Both the position numbers and the translations under genes were made by a program. Under the pieces are notes generated by a model. The model saw only the letters and a list, made by a program, of their open reading frames with translations. It did not search any database and was not told the DNA's origin. From Leuctra nigra (Eukaryota; Arthropoda; Insecta; Plecoptera; Leuctridae), in contig OW203769.1 in NCBI GenBank assembly GCA_934045905.1, forward strand, positions 2,557,202 to 2,621,201: a DNA stretch of 64,000 bases. The letters are read 5' to 3'. Below are positions 12,151 to 23,665 of the stretch, piece after piece; position 1 is the stretch's first letter; the number at the start of each line of letters is the position of its first letter.

Positions 12151-12182
12151 CGCTCTGTGTAACGTTTTGGAAAGCGAGAATT
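12151..12182 (-). mobile_element. Family 1 terminal hairpin, degenerate
   Basis: CGCTCTGTGTAACGTTTTGG followed by AAAGCGAGAATTCGTA resembles the family 1 hairpin start with several substitutions. It lies just upstream of MITE A copy 2. Confidence 0.35.
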
Positions 12183-12245
12183 CGTATCACTGTCGTTGCG
12201 TAAACCGATCAGAGATAGGGCTCGGTTAGATATAGGTAAGCATAA

Positions 12246-12779
12246 TTTAAGGTGGTGCAAGCGCTCGGCCGTTTTAGAAAATTGAGAGAGAAAAATTGTT
12301 TCATAAGTGGTGTGACTTTTGATAGGATGTTCACATGATCAGTCTGATTGTATATTAGAAGCACTTTTTCATTTTTGCTTCTTGCATTGTTAATTAGGCG
12401 CCGGGTATTCAACAAAACCGCGCAAAACTATGAAATTTCCTATACTATTGGGGACCAAACCCGTGAACCAATTGATATTAAATTTTAATCATATTTGGAT
12501 AAAAAGACAAACTTTGGATTATAACTAGGCACTTTTTAAATTTAAATTTTATACGGGACTCATTGAGACAAGAAAATATACAATTTTTCACTAAAATCAA
12601 TAAATTGTTACTAATTAACGAAGCGAGAATGAAAAATGTACCAAGGGATAACCCTAAGTTTGTCTTTTATCTAATCAGGGTTGAAATTTCAAATCATTTC
12701 GTCAACCTACTTTGTCTCCAATCGTATCCTAAAAGTGCCTGCAAAACGAGGTAAAATCTCGCGCTTGCAGCAATTTAAA
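12246..12779. mobile_element. MITE A, copy 2
   Basis: A 534-bp element with left end TTTAAGGTGGTGCAAGCGC and right end GCGCTTGCAGCAATTTAAA. The interior is homologous to the copy at 4465-4981 but in the opposite orientation. There is no coding frame of note. Confidence 0.75.
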
Positions 12780-13174
12780 GTACTAACAAATTGACAATGG
12801 CAAGCGGACGTCGGTCAGTTCTAATCCCCCATATTGTTTCTAATTCACTTGAATAGAAGATGTAAATCGCCTGTAGATTATTCCGCTCCGCTGCTGAAAC
12901 TGAGTTGGCAACTCACATGTTTATGGCTGCTGCACAATGTGGCGAGAACGCGGCGCAGACGATTCAATATGATAATGCGCATCAGTTTCCAGTTACAATC
13001 CAACGTCACAGCGGCTTCGGAGTTAATCTCAACTCTCAGTGAAATTATACAGCAATTGAAACGATGCTCAGTACATGATGTGGAACTTCAGAACTTTAGC
13101 AGTGTATAAAAATATTGTACTCATGATTCTTTTGTCCATGAAACATTCAATGGGTTAATGAATTTGTATTTTCT

Positions 13175-13335
13175 TGTCGCACTGTTCTGCAGCGAGGCTA
13201 ATGGCGACGGATGAATGATTATGATGATGATTGGGAGATGATGGTGAAGAGTAGGTAAGGATGGAAGGTGGGAAGGAGGCAAATGTGCCCTAAAGTATGA
13301 AACCTTCCCATCATTTGTCTCCCTATACTGAGTGA
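13175..13335 (-). repeat. 5'-truncated SINE
   Basis: The minus strand carries the SINE 3' part: the GAACAGTGCGAC end, the CATCCGTCGCCATTAGCCT block and the CCTTCCCACCTTCCATCC block. The tRNA-like head is missing. A stop-poor minus frame here is repeat-derived. Confidence 0.75.
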
Positions 13336-14180
13336 GAGGTCGCAGATTCAAACACAAGATGGCCTCCACCCGATTTGGACTCAATTTTTCCAAAACGTGC
13401 TTACGTTTAGGAGAAACACATATTTTGAAGGTCGAACTAATGTAATTTTTAAATCAAAAAATAATAAATACTGCGTTTTGTTTACCATTTCTACTTACAA
13501 ACTCCAGTTAGATAACAAACACGATGTTCAAAGAATTCCCTCAAAATATACTCGTTCTCCATTTTTTCTAATGAAGAGACAGACAAACTATTCGAGATAA
13601 CAATTGAACATGACTGCACTTTGGTGGCTTATACATGTTTGCTTTAATTGTTTGTTGTGGCTAAAAAATTAAATGTAACTATACATTTCAATGTCAATTG
13701 TTTCTCCTTTCTCACTGCACTTGGGATCACGAACTGTCAAAGCAAATAATTGAATCGTAGACTGACAGTAGCCATCTTGCTAGAAGTGGCTCCATCACGT
13801 ATCGCTTATTTGCGCGAATAGTTTTGAATCGATTCCTCGATGTAGGCGTTCTGATTGTTTATACCAACTGCGTGTAGAGTGAAACGCGAATGATATGTGG
13901 CAATGTCCAGTGGCCGATGTAGCTAACCCAAGGAGGTTATAACCTCCTTGAGCTAACCCGATAGTTCCCAATCGATGCCCAACCCAACTGGAATCAGATC
14001 CGTCAGAGACCGGAAAATCAGCAGCAGAAAAAACATGTCCTCGTAGTAAATCTTGCGCCAAACTATCGTCCATCTTGCAATGGAAGCGAACCAATCAAAT
14101 ACAAGCCCATTTCACTGGAAATAAAATATAAAAAACATCACAGAGAGTGGCTTTGAAAAAAAAGTCCGAGGCTCTTGCGA

Positions 14181-14380
14181 NNNNNNNNNNNNNNNNNNNN
14201 NNNNNNNNNNNNNNNNNNNNNNNNNNNNNNNNNNNNNNNNNNNNNNNNNNNNNNNNNNNNNNNNNNNNNNNNNNNNNNNNNNNNNNNNNNNNNNNNNNNN
14301 NNNNNNNNNNNNNNNNNNNNNNNNNNNNNNNNNNNNNNNNNNNNNNNNNNNNNNNNNNNNNNNNNNNNNNNNNNNNNNNN
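14181..14380. other. Assembly gap, 200 N
   Basis: Exactly 200 undetermined bases. The round number suggests a placeholder rather than a measured size. Apparent frames across it are artefacts. Confidence 0.98.
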
Positions 14381-14571
14381 GACAATATTAAAGTTGAAAA
14401 CTTTTGAAGTGATGGTATCAAGTTATGTCAACTGCCATTTGACTGGTGTCAACAAATACAGTTATATGAAAATATTCTCTTACACAATGACTCATGTCAC
14501 CCATTACAGGGTTTATGAGCACACCTTAAGCAGCATTGAAATGGACTTCTGACATTCTACCTTTGAGGATA
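14381..14571. mobile_element. MITE B, right part, next to the gap
   Basis: Homologous to the right half of 38445-38702 (CATTTGACTGNTGTCAAC, ATTGAAATGGACTTC, then a degenerate TCTACCTTTGAGGATAC end). The left end must lie in the gap, so the gap probably falls inside this repeat. Confidence 0.65.
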
Positions 14572-15640
14572 CACACCTTATTTCCCCACTGATCAATATA
14601 AGCGTATTCCTATTGAGCTTTGTACACTCCGTCATAGAAAGCTTATAAAGTCCTCATTAAACTTATACTCAGGCAATATTTTAGCCGAGTGTTTTCGCCC
14701 ATTTCTCCCAGATCATCCGGAGTGTGGAATGTCTGATCCTGCGGGATGGAAATTCCTGTCAGTTCACCTGGAAGCGATTGACCTGACATTTCTCCTGGGA
14801 GCGACGTGGGGGGGAATTCAACCCAATCACAATCTGTCTCACAGGCCCAGGAGAATGCAATTATAGAGTGCTATTTGACAGCTGATAAAATTATTTGTCA
14901 CTATTGTGAGTTAGGTTGACTGAAAATAGTTTTATGGGGTTTTAAAGATGGTTGGGTAATTCTTCAGTCGTAAGCGTGAGGATCGAGATGTGGTTCAAAG
15001 TGTTGCAATGTCTTTTAGTTCTGTCCTATGAACCATAATTTAGGGCTGGAATGTTTATAGGACATATCATTTTTTAGATTGTATTCAGCCACGTCAAAAA
15101 ATTATATAAATACGTCTCATGTGTTTCTGATTTCAAAAATATGTGCTTCATTTTGCCTGAAAATTACTTTTTCTCAATTTTTATGAATTCAGTCATTTTC
15201 TTGCTCTTTTAAGGTATTTTTTTAATTATTGGGGAAAATAATAAGAAATGTTTGTTGCAAGTTACAACAGTTTTATGAATTTTGATCTAGCCAAAAATTT
15301 ATAAAATTTGCATCAAAAAAAAAATATTGCAATATTGGATGGCCATCAACAAATTGACACTTGATACATAGACACATTCATACAATAATTTGAGTTGATA
15401 TTAATGTACCTATTTCTCAAAGTCCAACACCCGGAAACCGATAAATCGAATAATATGTTGACGAATATTGGATAACATAAAATATCATTGGTCCTTTTTC
15501 GGGATTTGGTGGTCCTTTTTTAATAGTTTTAAGGTACTTTGTACCTGCCTCGTTGGACTTTTCATAGATCCTAAACATCCACTTATCATACATGATGTAT
15601 ATTTACTTATTTGCGAAATGAATGAAAGATATTTTCTAGT
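14572..15640. other. No recognisable feature
   Basis: AT-rich sequence with a slightly GC-richer patch at 14680-14850 that holds imperfect inverted segments (CCTGACATTTCTCC and similar). No gene-like exon was seen. Confidence 0.45.
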
Positions 15641-16047
15641 GAGTCACCACGGTACGCTTGTGGCTCCCTCACACTGGGTTTTGTTCGATTTTTCGTGTTT
15701 TTGCTACAATGCCAAGGTCAAACATGTCTAACAATCTACCTGAAATTTGGCACACACACTAATGTTATAGGATCGGTTATTGAAGAAGATCTTATGATTG
15801 TTTGACAATATTGAACGATCAACTTCAAAATGGTCAATAGGACCAACACACTAAGGCCTTTTTGACAATTTTCATACAAATCAAATTTCTACAAAATAAA
15901 TATTTCTGCTCTTTTGACGCATTTCACCAGAGTTTATTCCTCTATTTCCAAGGTATATTTCAGAGCAGTAAGTTTAATTCGCATATTATTAATTCACTTG
16001 CATAACGAAGGCTCGCTTACCAACGCGTTACACAGAACATTTACCTA
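15641..16047 (+). mobile_element. Family 1 Helitron-like element, short copy
   Basis: The 5' end has the shared GTCACCACGGTAC block and CCAAGGTCAAACATG-type motif. The 3' end has GGCTCGCTTACCAACGCGTT ACACAG. It is about 400 bp with no coding capacity. Confidence 0.5.
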
Positions 16048-16084
16048 CGTACTGTCTTCAAAATGTAAAATTAATAAAATTCCA

Positions 16085-16207
16085 AAATTCTAGCTGCAAT
16101 GTGAACTGCCTCGGTAGCTCAGCTGGTAGAGCATCTGACTGGATATCGGAAGGTCGTGGGTTCGAGTCCCACTCGAGGAAAATCTTTTCACATTGCAGTT
16201 GGTAATT
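16085..16207 (+). mobile_element. tRNA-like sequence flanked by short inverted repeats
   Basis: CTGCAATGTGAA on the left and TTCACATTGCAG on the right enclose the tRNA-like fold at 16108-16180. A related element with tRNA T-arm sequences and TTTTCAATT flanks is at 45558-45700. This suggests a mobile tRNA-derived element rather than a chromosomal tRNA gene. Confidence 0.5.
16108..16180 (+). tRNA. tRNA-like gene or pseudogene, apparent anticodon GGA
   Basis: A 73-base cloverleaf can be drawn. The acceptor stem is GCCTCGG with TCGAGGA (G1-A72 mismatch, G7-U66 wobble), the D arm is GCTC/GAGC and the anticodon stem is TCTGA/TCGGA. The loop is CTGGATA, the variable loop has 5 bases, and the T arm is GTGGG-TTCGAGT-CCCAC. 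The anticodon would read GGA (Ser), but a serine tRNA should have a long variable arm and eukaryotes normally use AGA. Base 37 is T, which is unusual. I judge it a tRNA-derived element with intact A and B boxes. Confidence 0.45.
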
Positions 16208-16800
16208 ATTAACATTCACCTAACTGAGGGAATCAGTAAAAACCATATTTCATAATATCATCATATGTATTGAATATTGAGGAAGTTACCTCAAATATAA
16301 ATATTTGCATACAGAGGGGTGATTTGCATGATTGGTTTTATCAGGACAAACTGAGGCGGTAAAATATGTGTTCCAATTGTTTTAGGTTTTGTAAAGTCCT
16401 TATTCCTGTTATAAGTACCACTTTTCTTAGGAAGGAAACTGTTTACCTGTTCGACTACAGAAAATATTCAAATGATCGATATTGTCAAAATGTCGCCAGA
16501 ATATTGTTATGCGCTGCATGGAATGTTCGATGAGTCCGAAGCGAATTCCCCGCTGACATCGTGTAAATGACACGATGAGGCGGAATGCCCTGGAGTGCAG
16601 TCGTGGGAATGCGTCCAGGACGGAATGCTAACTCTCGCCCCGCAGTGCCATCTGGTGGGAAGACCACACTCAATCATAGGCAGTTATACAACGTAGCCAG
16701 CGGGCTGTTTGGTTTCAATGAGGAATTAAGTCATGTTTTGGGGCATTTTACATTGATTCAAGTTGGTAGAGACTAGGTATTTACAGCGTTTAAAAAAAAT
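16208..16800. other. No recognisable feature
   Basis: Unremarkable sequence; 16500-16680 is GC-richer with short frames on both strands but no recognisable exon. Confidence 0.45.
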
Positions 16801-16801
16801 T

Positions 16802-17062
16802 GGGTTTAACGTCGCACTGTTCTGCAGCGAGGCTAATGGCGACGGATGAATGATTATGATCATGATTGGGAGATGATGGTGATGAGTAGGCGAGGATGGA
16901 AGGTGGGAAGGAGGCTGTCGTGGCCTATTAGTAGGGTACCTTCCCAGCATTTGGCTGTCGACTGAGGGAATACCACGAAAAAAATACCAGTCAGGAAGGA
17001 CGGCCGCGGGAATCGAACCCAAGCCTCCGGAATACAAGTTCAGAGCGTTACCACTGAGCCTA
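16802..17062 (-). repeat. Full-length tRNA-derived SINE
   Basis: On the minus strand a tRNA-like head starts near 17062 (GGCTCAGTGGTAACGCTCTG, A box). The B box GGGTTCGATTCCC is at 17008-17020. The body follows with CTTCCCACCTTCCATCC and CATCCGTCGCCATTAGCCTC, ending CAGTGCGACGTTAAACCCA plus a short A-rich tail at 16792-16801. The best sister copy is 49990-50261. Confidence 0.85.
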
Positions 17063-17134
17063 CGTCACATCGGTTTTGAGGAACTAACCAATTAATATTT
17101 GAGTCACCTTCTAGGCTCCATTATTAGCTACTGT

Positions 17135-17690
17135 GTAACCACCCAGCTAGTTTAATTCCATGTCAATGTTAATTTTGCTGTTTCTTAGTCAGAATATTGG
17201 GTCTGAATTTTATCAATTAGTGTAAATAGATGCCATTAAAACTATTCATATAACACTTTCAACGAAAATAATACAATATCCAAGTTCAAGCCCATCTCAA
17301 CTAACATTCTTTTGAAATGAAGGGTACATGAGAAGAACGATATAAGTCACATTCGGATGGAACTGAGATAAACGAAGTTTTACGTTGAAACTTGTATCTA
17401 TCTTCCATACAGATTGATAAATTAAATTGCTTTTTTCAAGACTTTGTTTGCAATATTCTCTAAGAACTGATGGATAATTCTAAAAAGCTCATAACAATCA
17501 TCGCAATATCACATTCTAGGTTGCTACTGTGTAACCACCCAGCTAGTTCAATTCCACGTCAATGTCGACTTTGCTGTATCTAAATCAGATTAATGTGTCT
17601 GAATTCTATCAAATTGTAAATAAATTCCATGAAAAGTATTCATACCACAACAAAAATAACACAATCTCTGATTTAAAGCACACCTTTCAT
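17135..17690. repeat. Two direct repeats of about 160 bp
   Basis: The segments 17141-17300 and 17522-17690 both begin GCTACTGTGTAACCACCCAG and share TGTCTGAATT and AAATAATTCCAT-like stretches. Their 3' halves resemble the AACAAAAATAATACCAAATC tail of the MITE at 11028 and 44972, so they are probably old relatives of it. Confidence 0.55.
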
Positions 17691-17871
17691 AACATAAAAT
17701 CTATTTGACAGTAATCTTTCCTATTGTAGATGATTGAATATTTATCGTTGAATCGTGACTAAGCTTGGGAATGTCAAGAATGTCCCACTAAATAAAGAAT
17801 AATGCAGCCACGTATCTGCATTTCTAAGCTCCTTCTTATTCCCACTTCCAACAGCTTCCTATTCATTCGGA

Positions 17872-18252
17872 ATGAAATTAAACTTGAACAGAGATTTGTC
17901 CCCTCTAATCAAAACAATTCATCTCCTCCCAGCCAATCAGGGAGCAGCACGAGGTGAATGCCAGGAGTGCCAACCTACCAACAACAAACAGATGGTTAAT
18001 TGCTCGATGAATCACATGGCTGGGGAATCTGGTGTGATTTTTTCTTGGCGTCAAGTTTGTCACATTGCATTCCCTATGCTGGGAGCCAACATCTGCCACC
18101 ATGTAGTAATTAGTGCTATTAATCATTGTCTGAGGCTGGTAACGGGCTTCATGCACTTGATGCATTCCCTTGTTGCCAACATTAGCTCCACACTGGGTCT
18201 CAATCGCATTAGCGGAGGAGACATCTTTGTGCAGTCAAACTTTAAACATTAA
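17872..18252 (+). other. 126-codon open frame, product not recognised
   Basis: An ATG-started frame of 126 codons, longer than most frames here and in a slightly GC-richer stretch. The peptide has several Cys and His (for example GECQECQ, NICHHVV) but no domain I recognise, and no signal peptide or coiled coil. No clear splice acceptor or donor flanks it. It contains homeodomain-like TAATTA sites, so a conserved non-coding element is an alternative. I do not claim it as a gene. Confidence 0.2.
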
Positions 18253-18360
18253 AATAATGCGGTGTTGAGAGGACTGGCCTCTAAATGATGTGAAATTAGG
18301 CTCTACTAAGACAAAGTCCACATTTTAATGATGGAAAATTAATTACTACCTAATAAAATA

Positions 18361-18720
18361 CACATAACAATCTTTGGAACTACTCCGGTATCGTCAAAAG
18401 AAATTAAAAATATAAAATCCACACAATATTCGAAGATTTTTCTATATTTTTCCTCAGGTGCACACTGACTTAAAAACCACCTTAAATAACAAAACCCTGT
18501 GTCACATTGTGTTTATTAGCCGGTTAGCTGCTATCTGTGTTGTGATTGAGCTGGCGGTTGGTTTGTTTACATCAGCTGTTTCTATCTGGGGTTTGGCGGT
18601 CGAGGTGGATTTCACGTCAGTGTGCACCTGATGAAGAAGATAGAAACATCTTCGAAATATTGTGTTTTTAATCTTTACATTGTTGACGATACCGTAGTCG
18701 TTCTAAAGATTGTTGTGTGG
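18361..18720. mobile_element. Element with 105-bp imperfect inverted ends
   Basis: The left arm 18361-18470 and right arm 18612-18720 pair along AACAATCTTT, CGGTATCGTCAA, ACACAATATT, TTCGAAGAT and CAGGTGCACACTGAC (with GTCAGTGTGCACCTG on the right). The 140-bp centre is unrelated. This is the structure of a non-autonomous DNA element. Confidence 0.7.
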
Positions 18721-18947
18721 TTTTATTAATCGTTTACCCGGTATAATATCTTATTCACCTTTTATTACTGACTACCTGTAAACTTCGATCAAGTTCACTC
18801 CCACGTTTTCATCCACGCGATCTCAATTACTTCGTCAAGTTTCAAAGTTGTTTAAACTCAATTTGAAGTCACATCAACCATTCGTGATTCTTACTTAACT
18901 GTACTTTTGACTGAGAACGTCGTAAAAACGCATGCGATTATCAAGAA

Positions 18948-18994
18948 ATGGAACCTTTTGTGTGGATTCATTGTCTTGCCCTGTGGAGGTAAGT
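18948..18994 (+). other. Possible short first exon with strong splice donor
   Basis: An ATG at 18948 (AAGAAATGG context) opens 13 codons plus two bases, ending at GAG|GTAAGT (18989), the strongest donor match I noticed in the non-coding part. It could be a 5' exon of a gene, even of the neuroligin, but nothing else supports it. Confidence 0.15.
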
Positions 18995-19580
18995 GATACG
19001 CGGTTAATTTGTTTCGAAACCACTCTCGAATCCAGATTGTGTTTAGATTCGTTTTCAAATATTATAGTCAGATCGTTTTCGGCGAATACAATGTGAAACC
19101 TACCGTAACATATTCTTGCTTATACCCTGTAATTTATGTTCTAATTATATTTGGTAATTAGGCATTTGTAATTAAACAATTTGCTACAGAGTTTAATTGA
19201 AAAGTCATGTTATTTTAAGGGAATCTGCTAAAAATAAAATAATGCAGAGTCCCTATAGTAATTTCTAGTAATAGTATTTACTAAATTCTTACCATTAACC
19301 TTTTAATTATGAAAATAGTCTATCAGTTATTCCTTGAATCAACCTATGAAGTATCGTTTAAAAACTTAAATATAGAATATTCTCCCCCAAACGTGACACG
19401 AAAGTGAACATTATGTAAACTTTACCTTCGATTTTGCGCTCAAACATTGTACTTCGAAGTTCGAGTTGATCTTTCGCAGGTCGCTATAAGAAACAACTAC
19501 CAAAACTATATTCCAAGTTGTAAATAATTTCAGTTCGTATGAGAGCAAAATACTCGCACCTGAATTGACCACAGTGAGCA
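18995..19580. other. No recognisable feature
   Basis: AT-rich sequence without repeats or exon-like segments that I can identify. Confidence 0.45.
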
Positions 19581-19707
19581 GGGACCCTATTCTAGAACTT
19601 TTAAATTCCCAATTCCACTTGAATTCGATTCCATACAATGTTAATCCTTATGGCCGTGACTGAATTCCATCAGAATGGAATTGGAAAATCGTTCTAGAAT
19701 AGACCTC
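19581..19707. mobile_element. MITE C, copy 1
   Basis: A 127-bp foldback element with ends GGGACCCTATTCTAGAAC and GTTCTAGAATAGACCTCC. The interior carries CCTTATGGCCGTGACTG. Copies occur at 25653, 28550 and 41770. Confidence 0.75.
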
Positions 19708-19770
19708 CAGCCGACTATGTTCTAGCAAGGATGTTATGAATGAGTTTTAATAATATCTTTGGTTCTACAT

Positions 19771-20110
19771 TAAGAAAACGCTCTGTGTAACGCGTTGATG
19801 AGCGAGCCTTCGTATTGCATGCGAATTGATGTGCGTTTGCAAGTTTCTGCTCTACAGACCTTGGAAAGAGTCGAAACAAAATGCGCCAAAGTAAAAGTGA
19901 TAAAATATCTGAAATTTCTTTCAAGAAATTTGACTAATATTTCTAAACATGCAAAAAAGTACGTAAAATTTCAAAAACTTTTGAAGACAACCACAGATTA
20001 TAGTCTAAGAATTAACAACAACAAAACTTTTATGTTAGTCCCGATTACTATGCAAAATTTGAGTTGATTAGCAAAACGGTTGCAGTTTCAATTTTAGTAC
20101 AGGCAAAAAC
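19771..20110 (-). mobile_element. Family 1 Helitron-like element
   Basis: The plus strand begins TAAGAAAACGCTCTGTGTAA then CGCGTTGATGAGCGAGC (reverse of the 3' hairpin), followed by CCTTCGTATTGCATGCGAAT. The far end is not well defined. Confidence 0.5.
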
Positions 20111-20933
20111 ATACATAAAACAGACAGAATGGAATACTTGAGAGTAGTTGCCTTACTACACTCGCTTAATTACAAAACCATGTTTCTATTTAAAATTAGA
20201 GTCTTCATACATTATTTTATATCACCTTCTGACCTTTCCTTCATTCTCCTCCACAGTAAAGACTTTCTGTCTTCTTATGATCTAAACTCTTTGACATCTA
20301 GGGAAATGATCTCTTCTCTCTCCGAGTGCTTTGTGCCAGCCTCTTCGGCTCGCTCGGTAAATGTGACCGCGGCAAACTTCGCAATGAGCCCCGAGGGCCG
20401 CGTGCGGGGGGAAAAAAACTGTAAAATCCGCTCCAACCAAAATTCAGGTGAAACTTTTTAATGGAAAAAATCGTCGCCTGGCGTTTTGGGGTTTGTCGTG
20501 TTTGAGTTGGCAGCAGTGAGTGATGGCACGGCGGGTTAGATGTGTTAACATCGTGTAGAGAGACCTTGACTGAGTGTGTAGAAGACCGGCTGTTACAACA
20601 TTGTCACGTTTAACATACAGAGACCTGGAATCGGAGACTGTAGACGATCAGCGATTATTTTTCAAAGCTACAACCATTATCACGATATTAGTGGAATAAA
20701 CCAGTAAATAGCTCAATAGTAGAGCTATGTATACGATTAAGACCCATTCTTTCAATACTCTGCTAAATTTTAAACAGTTGTTTGGACTATATTTCTATAG
20801 CAACGACCAATGATACTGAATTACAGTATTGAAAAAACGTAGAATAATTCAAATTCATGATTATTGCTGCTTACATTATTAAATACCAACTGGAAAAATA
20901 AAAGATTTTCCTCCTCTGGGATTTTGAGCCCAG
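20111..20933. other. No recognisable feature
   Basis: A 110-codon plus frame (20129-20461) lacks any recognisable motif. 20330-20420 is CpG-rich (CCGAGGGCCGCGTGCGGGG). There is no sign of an exon. Confidence 0.4.
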
Positions 20934-21098
20934 GGAGGCAATTCTTGAGATTCACGTTTTGAAACCGTACGTTTTCAATGTTTGAAACGTACAAAAGTTG
21001 AAGGCTACAACCAATAGTTTTTTTTGTATAAAAACAAGTTTTATACAATTCAAACGTACAATTCGGTTTAAAAACGTGATTCACGAGAATTGGCCTCC
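20934..21098. mobile_element. MITE D, copy 1
   Basis: A 165-bp element with ends GGAGGCAATTCTTGAGATTC and GATTCACGAGAATTGGCCTCC-type right end, arms of about 34 bp extended inward by ACGTTTTGAAACCG and CGGTTTAAAAACGT. A related, interrupted copy is at 39162-39520. Confidence 0.8.
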
Positions 21099-21587
21099 TG
21101 CATTTCCTGTCCAGCGCTCTACCAATTTAATAACATGTATTACTTAGTCACGGAAAGCACAGTGCTGACTTGAAAAATAGTTTTCTGAGTCGCTTGAACC
21201 CCAAGTTGGAAAAGTTTCTATACATTGTGATATCACCCACATTCCCGTCGCTCCTCACACGCCATTCTATAGACCTTGCATCCATCTTGCTGCGTTGTGA
21301 CGTCAGCTGCAGGTATTCCAGGGTGTGAAGAATGTGTGGGCATATTTCACACCTTGCTTGCAGGTGACACATTGCCAACTGGATTGTCATACGAAAGACG
21401 ACGTCAAGTAGAAATGTGTTACAGTAATGATCCATTCGTATTTTATTTGCGTAAAGAGATACATTTCACAGAGATAAATCTTCTAGTGATTCGACACTAA
21501 AAGTTGCTGTCACGCCAACAGACCAATTTTAAAAACTATCTTGGTGGCTCTGATTTCTAATAAATTATCGCATGCAGTTTGCTATCT

Positions 21588-21785
21588 AGGTACCCTAGTC
21601 CCTGTTTCAACAATAAATAGGACAGGGTCTTGGGTACCTGGGGCCAGATTCACAAACAGTATTATCTCCTAATACACATTTTCACAGTAATACACAGTAT
21701 TATTTTCATTTAACATGATGTTTTTGGTATTCAATCAAAAGATAAAACGTATTAGCAGATAATACTTTTCGTGAATCCAGCCCCA
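21588..21785. mobile_element. Two abutting foldbacks
   Basis: First, 21588-21638: GGTACCCTAGTCCCTGT pairs with ACAGGGTCTTGGGTACC around a short loop. Second, 21639-21785: TGGGGCCAGATTCACAAAC and the right end TTCGTGAATCCAGCCCCA, with AGTATTATCT and AGATAATACT inside. Each is a non-coding hairpin element and they touch without spacer. Confidence 0.75.
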
Positions 21786-22699
21786 GAAAATCAAACGCAT
21801 ATGATTATTGTTCTTGAGGTAACAGTGCAACACTAATGCGCCAATCGTAACGTTATTCAGTAAAAGTTATAATTACATCGCGAAATAACAGTAATCGATG
21901 TGTCAACAATCAAATACAATCGGCATATTTCATTACAGCACACATTCATTCAAATTCATGCGAAAACTATGTTTATTAATCAAAAGCATCATATTGACAA
22001 ATGCAATTGTTTTGATCACGGCCTTCTGAACGAGGCGTCAAGAAGACTGTTTCTTCAGCTATCTTATTTTATACAAGTGCATTCAATTCATAGTTTGCAC
22101 GTGACATCATCTCATTGTTGTGCGGCCATCTTGGAGGTAACATGTCAGAACAGCTGTCAATATGATTTTCAGTATTTTTTTGATAGTATTGATGTGCAAT
22201 TGAGGATGCAGAAGAAGTTCTTATAGTTATAAAATCATCTCATTTACAAACTATATTCGATTAATTGATATACTCTGTTAGAATAGTAGTTAATTCTAGG
22301 AATATGTAATTGGTTGTTGCCATGACAACACAGTCCTAATCAACCGGTTAAAAGTTAGCAGAGTATTGAAAGACTGGCACTAAAAGAACTATGGTCTACG
22401 TCAGCGGTCTATATGCGTTAAAGTTGTCAACATATCCACTTTCAAGTCAGGAAACCCGAAAACATGAGCTTTTCGCTTCTAACAAGGATACCGCCTATAA
22501 AGATGTAACGGTCTCCCGAATGATCACTATAACAGACCCGTGTTCGAGACTCGACGATCCCCGCTCCTCTGACAGTCATTCAAGCATATTGTGTGGGCCC
22601 CACAGCAGGTGATGCCATCTCTGATAATAGGTATTAATGCTGTAATCGAGTCGTCGCTCGCTCAGTCGGTATAATCTCTGTCTGTACGCTCGAGCGAGC

Positions 22700-23010
22700 C
22701 ACCGGAGCAGCGCTTTATGCAAATGACGTCAGAACCCCACTCCAAAACGACGAAGAAAAAAACACACGTCGGTTTTTATTTCGCATTTAAATTCTACTTT
22801 CTGTTTGTTGTGCTTGGTTTTTGTGACGTAACAGCTGTTCGACTGAAGGGGTGGGGGGTATTTTATTACTGATCGAAGCGAGTTTATTGCATCCCCCTCT
22901 GTTTTATACCTGCATTCCCCCTTTAATCGCGGCGCAGTTTATTACCTGATCGTTTAGAGAGAGTTTAACGAGTGGTCACGTGATGCGAAACGATTGGACA
23001 CGTGATCGGA
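22700..23010. promoter_or_regulatory. Octamer/CRE overlap and paired CACGTG E-boxes
   Basis: ATGCAAAT (22717-22724) overlaps by one base the CRE palindrome TGACGTCA (22724-22731). Further on, TCACGTGA (22976-22983) and ACACGTGA (22998-23005) are spaced 22 bp apart with ATTGG between them. CCTATTGGGCGGCGGGA (CCAAT plus GC/E2F-like) follows. This is a promoter-like or enhancer-like motif set without an assignable gene. Confidence 0.35.
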
Positions 23011-23311
23011 ATGCACGATTCCTATTGGGCGGCGGGAAGAGTTCATATGTCACAGAATTGGAAGGTTCGAGCGCTTAGTCTATTTCATCTTTTATTGAAT
23101 GGCATTACATTAAACTCGAATCAGGACTTGAGCTCCATCTATGAGTGATACATTAAAGTTCCATATAATCGGAGAACTTTCAAAACCCCCGGAGCTTGTC
23201 TGAGTTTTGGGCTCAGCACTCAAATCGAAACTTGAGAATAAAGCGGTTATACAGTAGTTAGTATTGGCGAGGTTTCATTGTTATTTCTTTGCTTTGTTTC
23301 TCGTTACTAAA

Positions 23312-23349
23312 CTAGGAAAACGCTCGGTGTAACGCGTTGATAAGCGAGC
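23312..23349 (-). mobile_element. Family 1 terminal hairpin with CTAG end
   Basis: The plus strand reads CTAGGAAAACGCTCGGTGTA then ACGCGTTGATAAGCGAGC. Read on the minus strand this is hairpin, TTTTC, CTAG, then T. The body of the element is not recognisable beyond this end. Confidence 0.55.
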
Positions 23350-23665
23350 ACCGATATATGCAGAACAACTAAGCATGATTTAACCGAAATTCCGTAAATA
23401 ATCCCTGAATAATCACTTGTAGGATTATAGAAGAGTTCAGATTTGATTTAGAAACTGGAAAGATTGCCACAAAACCTTACATTCAATACATTCAATGTCA
23501 AAGACGAATTGTCAATGTTCAAATCAAATGTCACTGTCTCCAGGAAGTACTACAGAAATGTGCAGTGATGGTCCAATAGGTATTTTATAAACTTTCGTTA
23601 TTTATATTCAGCAAAACTGCATTTTATAAGGCACAAGTAGATCTATTTAGTTTTGAAATGAATTA

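Noticed and set aside
14095..14552. Frames of 86-125 codons across 14181-14380
   Set aside because: They consist mostly of undetermined N bases.
18615..18665. Hammerhead-ribozyme-like core CTGATGA, a small stem, then GAAA
   Set aside because: An extra A follows CTGATGA, and the bases needed for the cleavage site and for stem I are not in the right order. The whole stretch is explained as the right arm of the inverted repeat at 18361-18720.
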